Shown here in pieces: positions 43,589 to 58,746 of a DNA stretch of 64,000 bases. The stretch comes from Diaporthe sp. PMI_573 (lineage: Eukaryota > Ascomycota > Sordariomycetes > Diaporthales > Diaporthaceae). Where the stretch lies: assembly GCA_021399435.1 (NCBI GenBank), contig JAJTUP010000014.1, positions 1,302,001 through 1,366,000 on the forward strand. The letters are read 5' to 3'. The notes beneath the pieces are model-generated. The model made no database searches, was not told where the DNA came from, and worked only from the letters and a program-made list of their open reading frames with translations. The number at the start of each line of letters is the position of its first letter. Positions within the stretch are counted from its first letter, which is position 1. Made by a program: the position numbers and the translations under genes.

Positions 43589-46220
43589 ATGAAGCCTCTT
43601 GCATGGCCTCTCCGTAAGTCGCCTGACCACCCACGATATACATGCAACCGCTCCTGTTGCTTCTCCTGCTTCTCCTGCTTCTTCTGACCTTCGCCGCCCA
43701 GTGCTTTTGCAGGTCTTCTCGCCAGTCTGGGCAGACCCGAATCGCGAACACACAACAGCCCCAGCAACCGATGTGGTGCAGGGTCATGAGACCAGCCAGT
43801 CTTACCGAGAGCCCGGCGCGGACCACGTCGATGCCGCCATCGCGAAGCTGCACGAGATACACCCACCATCCCACCACCATCAGAGGCGCAAGAAACCCGG
43901 GATCCTAGGCACCATCGGCCAGCTGGCATGGAAAGCCGTCCCGAGCGTGCGCATGAGCGCTCCACCGGAAGATAGCAGCAGCGGCAGCAACCACAAGGCG
44001 ATTGATCCCCGGCTCGTGGACGCGGTTAAGCACCTCGAAGCGGCCACCCACAAGAACAACTCCGACGCACTCTACCTGCTCGGACACATGAACTTCTATG
44101 GCAACTATACACACCCGAGGGATTTTAAGAAGGCCTTTGACTACTTCCACCAGCTCTCCACCCTGAATGGAAACAGCTCGGCCATGTACATGGTCGGTCT
44201 CATGTACTCCACCGGGGTCGGAGGCTCGGTACAGCGCGATCAGGCCAGGGCACTCCTCTACTACACCTTCGCGGCGCTCAAAGGTCACACAAGGGCCGAG
44301 ATGACCCTGGCATCTCGTCACCACACCGGCGTCGGCACCCCAAAGAGCTGTGAGACAGCTTGCAAGTACTACAAGAATGTCGCCGACAAGGTGATGGACT
44401 GGTACCGATCGGGCCCACCAGGCGGCATGAGCTGGACGAGGGAGGCCTCTCACATCGCCGACGACTTCGGCGGCTTGTACGGCGAGGGAGCAAGTGTGTC
44501 CAGCTCTGGCATCAATGCCGTGCGCCATCACCCTCACTCGGATGCCTACGCCTCCATCGAGGACATTATTGAGTATCTAGATCTTATGTCCAACAAGGGT
44601 GACTTCAAGTCGTCCTTCAACCTTGGACGGATCTACTATGAGGGACAGAGAGGGCTGGAGCGGAATCTCGGCATGGCCGCCAAGTATTTCTTCATGGTGG
44701 CCAAGAAGTACTGGAAGCCTAACGGGCGTATCGAAGAGAACTTCAAGCCAGGACTTGATAAGATCGCCGCCAAGGCTGCGGGCTTTCTCGGGCGCATGTA
44801 TATGCGCGGCGAGGGTCTGCAGCAGGACTTTGACAGGGCCAAGTTCTGGTTTGACCGCGGCATCTCCCACGGCGATGCCCAGTCCCAGTTCTGTCTGGGG
44901 CTGATGCTACTAAGGGGCTACGGTGTTTCCAAAAACATTGGAAAGGCTACTGATCTTTTCAAGGCATCAGCGGACCAGGACTATGCCCTGTCGCAGGTCC
45001 AGCTTGGTGTCCTCTTCCTTGACCGTGGACAGCCGGATGATGTGCGCGTGGCAAATGACTACTTCGAGCTTGCCGCTAGGTACGGTAATATCGAGGCCCA
45101 GTACTACCTCGCAGAGATGATCCACCACGGCATCGGCCGGGACAAGGCCTGCGCCCAGGCTATGGGCCTGTACAAGACGGTGGCAGAGAAGGCCGAGCCA
45201 TTGGTATCCACGTGGAACGAGGCAAACAATGCCTACGAGGACGGCGACTATGAGCTTGCATTCTTGGCTTACTTACATGCAGCCGAGGAAGGCTACGAAT
45301 CTGCCCAGAACAACGTTGCCTACCTACTCGACACGAGGCAGTCGATGCTGTCCAATGTTCTCGGGCTCGGGGAGACCAAATCTGCGTTGATGGACAACCC
45401 GGGCCTTGCTCTCATTTTCTACACTCGATCGTCGAGACAGGGCAACATGGACTCGCTGGTCAAGATGGGCGATTTCTATCTGGACGGCATAGGCACTGAT
45501 CTTGATATCGACAAGGCTGTGAAGTGCTATACTGGTGCATCTGAGTATCACCAGTCGGCTCAAGCGCTGTTCAACCTCGGCTGGATGCATGAGAACGGGG
45601 TTGGGTTGGACCAAGACTTCCACCTGGCTAAACGCTACTACGATCTTGCCCTCGCTACCAACGAAGAGGCATATCTACCAGTGAAGCTGAGCCTACTGAA
45701 GCTGCGCGCGAGGAGCTACTGGAACACGTTGACACATGGGCGGATCAACTCGATCCAAGACGAACCAGGTGAGCACATGATCCTGGTGTTTTTCGAACGA
45801 GCAAGCAGACTAACGCAGCGGTCCACAGAAGACAACAAAGACTGGTCCTTCAGCGAATGGGTCAGCAATTTTATCCAGGACGAGGGGCTCTTCTACGACG
45901 ACGTTATGTACGACGATATCTACGACGACACCATGCCGGGCGGCGACGCACCTCACTACCCCGGGGCGGAGGACGACGGGTTTATAGACACGCTGATAAT
46001 CATGTCGTTGGCCATGGCGCTTGCGTTCATCGTCTACTACAGGCAGCATCGGGAGCGGGCTGAGCAGGCTCGGAGACAGAGAGAGCAGCAGCAGCAGCAG
46101 GGCCAGGGTCAGCAGCAGCATGGAGGAAACGCTGCTGGCGCTCCCAACAATGGCGGCTTTGCCCAGCCACCTGCGAACCCTGCATTTCAGGATTGGATCG
46201 CTGGTGGAGCTGCAATTTAG
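43589..46220 (+). CDS. hrd3: HRD3/SEL1L-type ER-associated degradation receptor, 827 aa
   Basis: Exons are 43589-43613, 43702-45768 and 45829-46220. A 25-nt first exon plus intron of 88 nt builds a signal peptide (MKPLAWPLLLLQVFSPVWA). The lumenal part is an array of Sel1-type repeats, for example ALYLLGHMNFYGNYTHPRDF, SAMYMVGLMYSTGVGGS, SFNLGRIYYEGQRGLERNLG, AAGFLGRMYMRGEGLQQDFD, QSQFCLGLMLLRGYGVSKN, AQYYLAEMIHHGIGRD and ALFNLGWMHENGVGLDQDFH. One membrane helix near residues 748-767 (IDTLIIMSLAMALAFIVYYR) is followed by a short cytosolic tail rich in Gln/Arg (CAG codons). This is the topology of Hrd3, which holds misfolded glycoproteins and stabilises the Hrd1 ubiquitin ligase in the ER membrane. 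The start ATG at 43589 is supported by the signal peptide that forms only after splicing. The second intron is 60 nt and stop-free (see findings). Confidence 0.93.
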
Positions 46221-46568
46221 TCCAAGACAGAAAGAGCGATTGTGTTGTAAATAGGATCAAGCAGTATTTTTATACGAGAGTTCACGCAATTAAGCCACTT
46301 GCGCTCAGAGCGATGGGGGGTGGTACAATAACTTGTGGGTGTGGGGGGTAGGCGTAGCAAATGCGACGCTAAAACGGACCCTGAGCCGCATTGCAACTTC
46401 CCTGCACCTCACTCGCACTCGACTGACTGACTGACTGTCTAGTCACAATCATCACCAAGTGAACTCAATGCATACGTTCGGTTCAGCCATGGAATCTCAA
46501 ATCTCCCGTAACGTGACTTGATTCTCTCTCCGACGGCTCGCTGTCTCTCCTGCCCTGCGATTCCGAGG
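46221..46568. other. Short intergenic spacer with SFR1 promoter
   Basis: 348 bp between the HRD3 stop and the SFR1 start, same orientation. It contains a (GACT)n-like run at 46420-46438. The SFR1 frame is open back to 46518 but without an ATG before 46569. Confidence 0.5.
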
Positions 46569-47611
46569 ATGAATACACCAGCTGCGAAGCGAAGGCGCGT
46601 CGACGCTGCCAACGCAACCCTCAGGAAACCATTCCATTCGCCGCTCCTCAGGAGGCAGCCAGACGCGGCAGACAAAAGCACGCCGGGGTCCAGCAGGACA
46701 CCAGAATCAAACAGCAACAAACGGTCATTTGAGGAGGTCTACTCGCCAAGCTCACCATCGACCGCCAAACAACCCCAAGTGGCGAAGCCAGCGCGCTCAG
46801 GGGTAAACCAGCGCGCCCATGGCCAACCGGCATCATCACCCCCGAAACCATCCTCCTCTGCACCCGGAGTCCCTCGCGCAGCAGCAGCCAAGCGGAAGAC
46901 CCATGGCCCGAAAGAGAGCGTTGGGGCCGGCCCGGGTGATGACGACAACCCATTCCTCGCCCTCGCGAGGGCCCACAGGACGCGGGCGACGGCGGGCCGG
47001 GACGCCATCGTGAGGGACGTGGACCGGCGGCTGGATTTGGTGAGGCAGGCAAGGGAGATCGAGGCCGCGTCGGAGAGGAGCCGACCCGGGGAGCCGGCGG
47101 ACCAGGAGCTGAGGGATCTTGTGGTCAAGTGGAAGGCGGCGGGCCGGGTCGCTGCCGAGGAGCTTTTCGAGACTGTTAAGGAGCGGGTGTATAAGTGAGT
47201 ACGATGCCCCCGGCGACTGCCACTGGGTTCTAATGAGGGCCGATGCTGACACTGGTCTGCGCAGCGCTGGAGGCCTGAAGGCCTGGAAGGAGATGCAGCA
47301 GAGGCAGCTGGAGTTCTACCGTGGCTTTGACCAGGAGCCACCTGCTAAGTCGAAAGACTCGGACGAGGACTCTGACGCGGAGTACTCGCAGGACGTCCAA
47401 GCCCACCTGGAGGGTGTTGAGCGATGCGAAGAGGCCGAGGGAAAACTTGACGAGGACGATGAACCTGTAAGTCCTTTTTTCCTGGTATTTAGCCTCGCCG
47501 CCTTGGCTTACCTATCAGCAGGAGTTCAATATGGGGCACATGCTCCAGAGTTTGAATATAGACTTTTCGCTTCTGGGATATGACGAGAAGGAAGATAAAT
47601 GGTTCAATTAG
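46569..47611 (+). CDS. sfr1: SFR1/MEI5-type recombination mediator (Swi5 partner), 305 aa
   Basis: Exons are 46569-47194, 47265-47466 and 47522-47611, with introns of 70 nt (GTGAGT...CGCAG) and 55 nt (GTAAGT...AGCAG). The N-terminal half is disordered, basic and Pro/Ser-rich (MNTPAAKRRRVDAANATLRK), as expected for the DNA-binding tail. The conserved C-terminal half starts DQELRDLVVKWKAAGRVAAE, continues LFETVKERV and, across intron 1, NAGGLKAWKEMQQRQLEF. It ends across intron 2 with EFNMGHMLQSLNIDFSLLGY and DEKEDKWFN, the family's closing motif. Sfr1 pairs with Swi5 and helps Rad51/Dmc1 filaments in homologous recombination and meiosis. The last exon encodes only 29 residues but holds the best-conserved helix. 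Without splicing the frame would end in unrelated hydrophobic residues. An acidic segment (SDEDSDAEYSQD) separates the two conserved parts. Confidence 0.88.
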
Positions 47612-47814
47612 ACCTGAACGTCGCCGCTTGCCCATCACTGTGTGGTCTGACGCTGTTATATTTTCGGACAAGTCACTGGGCATGACAACGTTTATCGCAG
47701 TGCAGGTAGATTTTGATCTATCTATTGAGTAACCAATATTTGAGTGGGAACTGAGATCACCACGATCACCCCCTACCAGTATTACCCCGTGGCGAAAATG
47801 CCAGCCCCTCTCAC

Positions 47815-48560
47815 CTATGGTCTGAGCCATGCTTTGTTGCAAAACAGATTACACCGGTGCAGGGCGAAGAATTTTTTTATTGCCGCGGCACCGCCATCCG
47901 TCATGCCGTAGGACCGGGTCGTTGACAGTATGGCAGGATCTGAGAGGATGCTGCTCAAGGTTTGTGTTAGAGGTTGAAGACCATTGCCATGAAAAGGGCG
48001 TCAGCTGTGTGGGATCGATGTGCGGACGCTCACAATCTATCTTTGTATACGCCTCCCTGGATATCGCAGAGCACCACTTGACCCAAGGACCTGTGGTACG
48101 AGAAGTGGCTAAGGGCTTGAAGCGCGTCGCTCCAGAAGGTGCCCTGGAGGCTCACCTGCCCACCGTTGTTGTTGAACCTCTGGAAGTTCTGGATGAACGG
48201 CTCGACCAGGCGCTGCTCGCTAGAGGTTTCGCTAGTCCAGATATTCCAGATCTCGGGAACGCTGATCACGATGGGCAGGTTGATGATTCTTGCGGCGTTC
48301 CAGTCATCGATGACCTCCTTCGCCCGCTGGACTGTGCTTAACTCAACCTGGAAGGAACCTCCCCGGAATCTGGAGAGTCTGGTGAACGCCTTGGAAACGC
48401 ATTCTTGTCCCTTGCGAGGTCCGTTGGCGTAGTAGCCGCGATAGACTTTCTTGAACGAGCCTCTGGCGAACGGGACACAAGGCTTTGGCCAGTAACCCAA
48501 GATGGACAGGTTGGATCTTACGTAGGACGTTTCATGAGATCTTTTCTGAGCGTGTGCCAT
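47815..48560 (-). CDS. Minimal atypical alpha-kinase, 220 aa
   Basis: Exon 1 is 48560-48034 and exon 2 is 47950-47815; an 83-nt intron (GTGAGC...GAGCAG) joins in phase and removes an early stop. The fold is that of alpha-kinases (eEF2 kinase/MHCK family): a glycine-loop-like region PFARGSFKKVYRGYY, a candidate ATP lysine (K57 in CVSKAF), EPFIQNFQRFNNNGG, then ALSHFSYHRSLGQVVLCDIQ with catalytic Asp166, GGVYKDR|FILSDPAILS over the splice, YGMTDGGAAAIKKFF and the zinc-site motif HRCNLFCNKAW (His207, Cys209, Cys213). The protein is essentially only a catalytic domain, with about 30 residues before it. The start is the first ATG (48560); the frame is open to 48596 without another ATG, so a further upstream exon is possible. 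Target is unknown. Alpha-kinases have expanded in some filamentous fungi. It ends 203 bp from the convergent SFR1. Confidence 0.85.
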
Positions 48561-49544
48561 CTCTTTCCCGAATGGAGGGGGTTTCGAACAAATCAAGTTG
48601 TGTAAGAGCCCGGCGGTGGCCTAGACGACGTGAGCTTTGCGATGGTGCATAGTTCTGTTCTGGACATGGGTGGTTTCGTTTCCCACGTACTCTTATAGAG
48701 CTGAAGGCGGTCCCTTCACACAGCACTAAACGCTCAAAGACCCAGCTTCAGAAACCATACAGTGCCGATAACATTAGATTTGAAATACGGGTTTGAAGCT
48801 TGGGGCTAAAGACATAGACAGCCTCCTGACAGCCGCACAGACGAGGCCAGTCGAGACCAGCTTCCAGCGGCGCCGTAGACCGTCGACACAAGTAGCTCAA
48901 GGCTGATGTTCTAGATATACTCGCGAGCATAGGATTTTATGTATACGTTACATCTGAAGCGTTCTCACCCTTGGTCGCTCAGTTGCTGTCTTCCATTTTT
49001 CAATGAAGGTACTTGGCCAAATTTATAACTGTATCTCAACTCAATTTGTTTTGGGTTCTGATGCACAGGAACATTGCTTTCACGTAAGTTTGTATTATCT
49101 TGTTGGACATTCTTCTACTATCATTCGAGGGTTTCATTTATGTATATGATTATAAGCCGTTATGTGTGTCGAGTTCTGGGGAGCTGAAGCGTTTCAAGCC
49201 TAAATTAGGTTCCTTGTCTTCAATCTTTGCGTTTCTCTTCGACACCAGGCCCGCCCACTGCAAGTCACTCATCGAGACTCCTCTCGCTGCCACCGCTTTT
49301 AAGGCTCAATTCAATGCCGTACAACATGGATTGGGCCCAGAAAAGTTTCTGTCGAGGACAAACGACATAGTAGTGGTCTTTCTAAGGTAACTACGGATTC
49401 AAGATATCGAGTGCGGTATTTACGCAGCAAGAATTTCCAATCAAATAATATGTTTAGTTCCTTGCCCTTATATTTGCAAAATCAAGTATTCCTGGGGATT
49501 CTCGTCCCACAGTGAAGCCCGTAGAGAATAAAATGGAAGCCGAT
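48561..49544. other. Intergenic, 1 kb, AT-rich
   Basis: Upstream region of the alpha-kinase and downstream region of the FAD oxidase. A 96-codon frame at 49100-49390 (plus) with nearby splice-like signals (ATGAAG|GTACTT at 49003, CACAG near 49070, CAC|GTAAGT near 49084) could be a small spliced gene, but it has no recognisable motif and I do not call it. Confidence 0.4.
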
Positions 49545-51091
49545 TCAGATATGAGAGGCAGGACGATCCAATATGCTTGCGAAGCCGCGGTGGCCTATGA
49601 ATGTCTCAGAGGGATCCCACTTGTCCCTAATTCCAAGCCATTTCTTCAAGGCAGAATCGGTCATGACCTATATATTTATCAGCCATCATAAATCTGGTAT
49701 TGCTGATGATATAATGCAATTCAATGCGTATGAGGGCCATACATTAGTGATCCTGTGCTTCTGGTTGAAGTCTGCTATATAGACACCGCAGGAGACCGTG
49801 TTGGCCTTCTCGTATGCGTTCAGGAGCCACTTGTCCATGAAAGCATCTCGATTAGGGTCTTTCCAGCATAGCATTGACGAGATATAGCTTTTCTGAGGTA
49901 GGCTGAGAGCTTGGTCTTCCTCATCGGGGTAGTAGTCGATAGGAACATAGGTTCCCGAAGAAAGACGTGATGGGAGGTCAAACATGGCCGGTTGTAACAG
50001 CCTCAATGAGCTTTTGTCCTGGTCAGTTGCCGTGGCAATAGTGGCAGGGTTCATCACATGTGCTTGAAGCCTCTCACCTCGTCGTCAGAAACTTTGGGAT
50101 CTGGCAAGATGCTGTCTACATTCCAGCGCTCTCCGTTTCCACTTGGCTGGAAGTTCTCTTGTAGCTCCCACAGCTCCTCGCGGCTTCTCTCCATCAGCGG
50201 GACCTTGGTAATGACGTGTTGCTTGAACTCATCAGGAATATTATCCCACGGACTGGCGAGGACCTTGGCCTCTTCGAGAGAATCCGCAAACATGGTCTGG
50301 TTGATGACGAAGAACACCCGCTTGCTCTTGGACTCCTCACCGCCGTCAGGATCATCTTTGTCTGCGTAGAAAGTGCAGAAGAACGGCTCCGCCCCATATT
50401 TGGGGACCGACTTTACGGTCGTAAGAATCCACTTGAACAACGGCTTGAAGATCTCGGTCGAGTCCACGATAGTGGTAAAGTCGAAAAGCCTCCTATTGGG
50501 AATAGTCTTGACCCAGATTCTTGTGAGCACTGCAAAGAATCCCTGCCCACTCCCGGGCAGCGCCCAAAACAAATCAGGATTCTCTATCTTGCTTGCGACG
50601 ACTACCTCGCCCTCGGAAGTGACGACCTCGACTTTCTCGACCCAATTGGTCGAGGTGTATCCCCATCCACGGACGAATAGCCCCTGACCGCCTGCAAGCA
50701 GGAAGCCACCCACGCCCACGGACCTCGAGTGGCCAGACGCGAAGAAGCGCTTGAGTGGGCTGAGTGCTTCAGTCACGTCCTTGACGGTGTGACCTGGGCT
50801 GATTGCGGCGATCTTGGTAACTGGATCATACTCGATACTTTTATTGAGGTTCTTGGTATCAATGAGCATTCCACCCTCGATGAGGTTGGTATGGAAAAAG
50901 AGATGCCCGCCCGACTTCACACCAATTTTCCACCCGTGGCTGCGCGCACGGTTCACGGCTTCAACGACGTCTGTGGTAGTGTTTGGGCTCACGATTTCGG
51001 CTGGCTTTGCGTCCGGTACGCGGCCGTTAAAGCCTCTTTGGCGGAGCGGCTCATAGCTGGCAGACGTGGGCGTGAAGACTTGGCTGGGCAT
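49545..51091 (-). CDS. FAD-linked oxidase (PCMH/BBE-type oxidoreductase), 470 aa
   Basis: Exons are 51091-50078, 50018-49743 and 49667-49545; introns of 59 nt (GTGAGA...ACCAG) and 75 nt (GTATGG...TATAG), all phase 0. The FAD-binding PCMH domain carries AEIVSPNTTTDVVEAVNRAR, WKIGVKSGGH (histidine at the usual flavin-linkage site), ISPGHTVKDVTEAL, GVGGFLLAGGQGLF, GYTSTNWVEKVEVVTSEGEV, NPDLFWALPGSGQGFFAVLT. The C-terminal BBE-like part follows: SYISSMLCWKDPNRDAFMDK, VSCGVYIADFNQKHRITN and, after the last intron, VMTDSALKKWLGIRDKWDPS then ETFIGHRGF. The tail exon restores the conserved WDP...F ending and was found by frame and motif. No signal peptide is seen, unlike many secreted homologues. The first intron boundary is slightly uncertain because an alternative donor at the GTGATG near 50059 is also in phase with a GAG acceptor. 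Substrate is unknown; such enzymes oxidise alcohols, sugars or secondary metabolites. Confidence 0.85.
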
Positions 51092-52147
51092 GACGGATTG
51101 AAAATGAGACCGATTTGAAGGCCAATACTGCTAAAGTAAAACAAACAAAGCCGAGTCCTTCATTACAGGTAGAACTATGTTTCCATTGGAAATTTGCCAC
51201 CGAAACTTACAAATATATACGCCGTACTAGTACGGGTATATCAATTACACGACGGGGTTTTCGGTACACTGCGAGCTACCGGCGCCCCGGCGTATGGATC
51301 ACTACTTCTATGCATCCCGTTATGGATATAGAGTTGAGCCTGACATCATAAAATGCAAGGGCCTCCTTTTTACATTTGTAGGTTCACCTCGCATACCTAG
51401 ATTGGCCGAATTGGTACAAGTCATACTCCGATGTCCGGTGCTTCAAAAGGGTCCGTCCCCACCCGGCGCCACCCAGCGCCACCCGACACAAGACAAATGG
51501 CCACTTGAAGCCATCAGGGTGGCGAAGAGTCACTTCAAATGCTCCCTCCAGCCGTTGAAGAGACAAAAAGGACAAGGAAAAAATAAAGAAAAGAAAAAAG
51601 CAAAAAGGAGAGAGAGAAAACTTTCAGTTGTGGTTACACGAAAGTATGTTGTCGTCCACACAGGTGTTATACCTTTACTTTGGGAGAATGAGATGCGAGA
51701 AGCAATCGCTTTTGCATTTTCCACTAGTCGAATAGTGATCTTGTATTGTAAAATTTGTATAACAACACTTCAAATGATAATTCTGAAGACTGGAGGGTGG
51801 TCTTTCTAGATTGATGATAATTGACTGTGCAAATGTATCATCTCATTAATATGAGGTTGATTGAAGTGCCTTGACACAGGAGCCAGGATAGAAGAACATT
51901 AATGACCTCCAAATTGGACCATCCAAGGAACCAAGATCGCTTTTGACTCCCCAATAAGTCCGGACCCGTGAGAAGAGACATAGTTAGCTTGCGAGCCAGT
52001 CTTGCATCGCACGTTAAAAGGCTCAAGGACTGGTAGCAGGATGGGATATCTTCCAGTCAAAAGTGCTCGTCCCCTTTCATCCAAAAGACGACGCACACCC
52101 TCCATGTAGGAATTCAGACTTCATGGCCAAGCATCTTGCCATGAGAC
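51092..52147. other. Intergenic, 1.1 kb, no supported gene
   Basis: Promoter side of the FAD oxidase and 3' side of the DUF5519 gene. A purine-rich run at 51551-51625 (A/G on the plus strand) and an imperfect repeat CGGCGCCACCCAGCGCCACC at 51466 are the only notable features. The 171-codon plus-strand frame over these tracts has no motif. Confidence 0.45.
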
Positions 52148-52978
52148 CTACTCAACATCAACAGCCACCTCCCTACCGGCCCCAGCAGCAACGAACAATA
52201 TCCCAGCCCTCACAATCCCCTTCCAAACCTCAAGCTCAGCCTCGTCCCTCGGCGCATAAACCATCATATACCCAAGCGGTATGCCAGCGACCCCGCTGAG
52301 CCGGTGCCTCTCCGCCCATCCCTTACGCGTTAGCTCCTCCGCGTCCGCCAGGCTGACCGTGACATGCGAGCTCGCCTCCGGGTGCACATGAGCCAGCTCA
52401 CCCTTACTTCCCTTCAGATACGCCGGCAGCTTAACCGCCGGGTCCAACCAGACCGCAGGCGTCCCGACGCCCTCGAGCCCAGACGGCTTGAGGGTAAGCA
52501 CACCAGCGTTCCGCGCCGCGAGCTCGCCCAGGAAAGCCATCATGCGCGCCCGCGTGTCCTCGCCCCCTTGCTGCGTCACCTGCCGCTGCGGCGCCACGTA
52601 ACCGGGGACGTCGGGCCTTTCGCCCGCGCGCTGTGGCAGCGTCGGCGAGGCGGCCAGGAACGGGGTTGTGCCGTGCGGCTCGTAGGGCTTCTGGTTGCGG
52701 GGCTTGCGGAACGGCGCGGGGTTCCGGGTGTCCCAGCTCGCGATGAGCTGCAGCAGGCCCTGGATTGCCCACCCGAGGGGGTTGTAGGGCATGCCGCCGG
52801 GCCCCAGCGCCAGGTAGCCTCTGTAGCTCTTGAGGGCGTATGAGGCTGTTGGGAGGGACAGTGCGAGGGCTACCACGAGGGCTGTCATGGTCCGCGGGTT
52901 GTTCTGCAGGGCTGGCGGGATGGTGATGTTGTGGCTGCGGAGCCGGGCCGCGAGGGCGGAGATGCTGTTGGAGGCCAT
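52148..52978 (-). CDS. Luciferase-domain (DUF5519) protein with one membrane helix, 276 aa
   Basis: Single exon. The start is the ATG at 52978 (MASNSISALAARLRSHNITI); upstream codons to 53113 are open but contain no ATG. A membrane segment at about residues 31-48 (MTALVVALALSLPTASYAL) follows a short amphipathic N-terminus. The soluble domain contains GTPAVWLDPAVKLPAYLKGS, GELAHVHPEASSHVTVSLAD, AEELTRKGWAERHRLSG and IPLGYMMVYAPRDEAELEV, the signature of the fungal DUF5519/luciferase-like domain, whose biochemical activity is unknown despite the name. The His-rich AHVHPEASSH strand resembles a metal-binding element, but no function should be inferred. The protein is probably anchored in an internal membrane. 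The segment around residues 95-150 is Pro/Gln/Arg-rich and likely flexible. Confidence 0.8.
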   Translation of the reverse strand: MASNSISALAARLRSHNITIPPALQNNPRTMTALVVALALSLPTASYALKSYRGYLALGPGGMPYNPLGWAIQGLLQLIASWDTRNPAPFRKPRNQKPYEPHGTTPFLAASPTLPQRAGERPDVPGYVAPQRQVTQQGGEDTRARMMAFLGELAARNAGVLTLKPSGLEGVGTPAVWLDPAVKLPAYLKGSKGELAHVHPEASSHVTVSLADAEELTRKGWAERHRLSGVAGIPLGYMMVYAPRDEAELEVWKGIVRAGILFVAAGAGREVAVDVE

Positions 52979-53931
52979 GATGGCTTTGACTCCTGGGGGC
53001 CTGGTAGGACTGCAGTGATGAATTGCAGTGATGGTGTTGATCACCTTGTAGGTGAGGACGTCAAATTGAAAGGCGATGCTGTGGTTACCGGCAGAAGTCG
53101 CGTGGCGTTTCAAAGGCGGAGGGGACTAAGGACGCGGGGAATGTTCAATACGTTCAATGTGCAAGTGAAGTCCTTTGGACTGCTCATCGACCCACCAGAT
53201 TTGACGCGTAGGGTGAGCGAAACTCCAAGGATCGGAAAGTCATTCTATTTGCTGTTGTCACTAGTGCTCAACCCAATATATCCATTCAGAAGCTAGGTGC
53301 ATGTCACATTTCCGTGACTCCTTTTCCACATCGTGCGTGTTCTTCTCCAACCCGACAGACCGCACGCAACCTGGGGACTTGCAACGCATGTCACACACCG
53401 TGTGATCTCATTGTAGTACGTTCAAGTAAATAACACATGTATGAACAGACAAATGTGGTATCTATTATAAGCTGCCCAACCAGAACCTCCAGACCCCAAG
53501 TAATTATTTTTTTCCCTCGCGCCGCTTCTATATACATAGTAACTGATGCATTTACAAAGCCAGGCTCGCGAGGCTCCCGTATATAAATCCTCGTCAAAGC
53601 TCAGCCATGGTCTATTCCCCTTCCCGAGATGGTGAGAAAACAAAGGTAAAGCAAGAGAAGGTACGATGCTTGTTGTCCTAAGATGCCGACCAAAGGCTGA
53701 AATGACAAACAAAGCATAAATCATATCCCAGTCGTAACCTGAGCGAGACTGTGTGCATGCATGCCACAGCCAGCACCCAGGCGCTGACACCATTACAAAA
53801 TAAAAATCAACCATAGACGCCATGCTATGTGTAACAGACAGAGCGGACCGAGATCCTTTCCTCACATTAGGTGCCTCGCCATGGTCACGCGCTCCATTTC
53901 ATCTCGGCACCTCGACGGAGCGAACCGTTCT
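52979..53931. other. Intergenic, 0.95 kb
   Basis: Promoter side of the DUF5519 gene and 3' side of the histidine kinase. No coding sequence or repeat is supported. Confidence 0.5.

Positions 53932-58746
<4,815 letters not shown>

Noticed and set aside
43905..44537. 210-codon frame antisense to HRD3
   Set aside because: Shadow of the Sel1-repeat coding sequence; no independent features.
49003..49390. Possible small spliced gene on the plus strand
   Set aside because: Splice-like signals exist but exons are tiny, the frame has no recognisable motif and the region is AT-rich; not enough to call.
51294..51809. 171-codon plus-strand frame
   Set aside because: Covers a purine-rich tract giving Lys/Arg runs; no conserved features.
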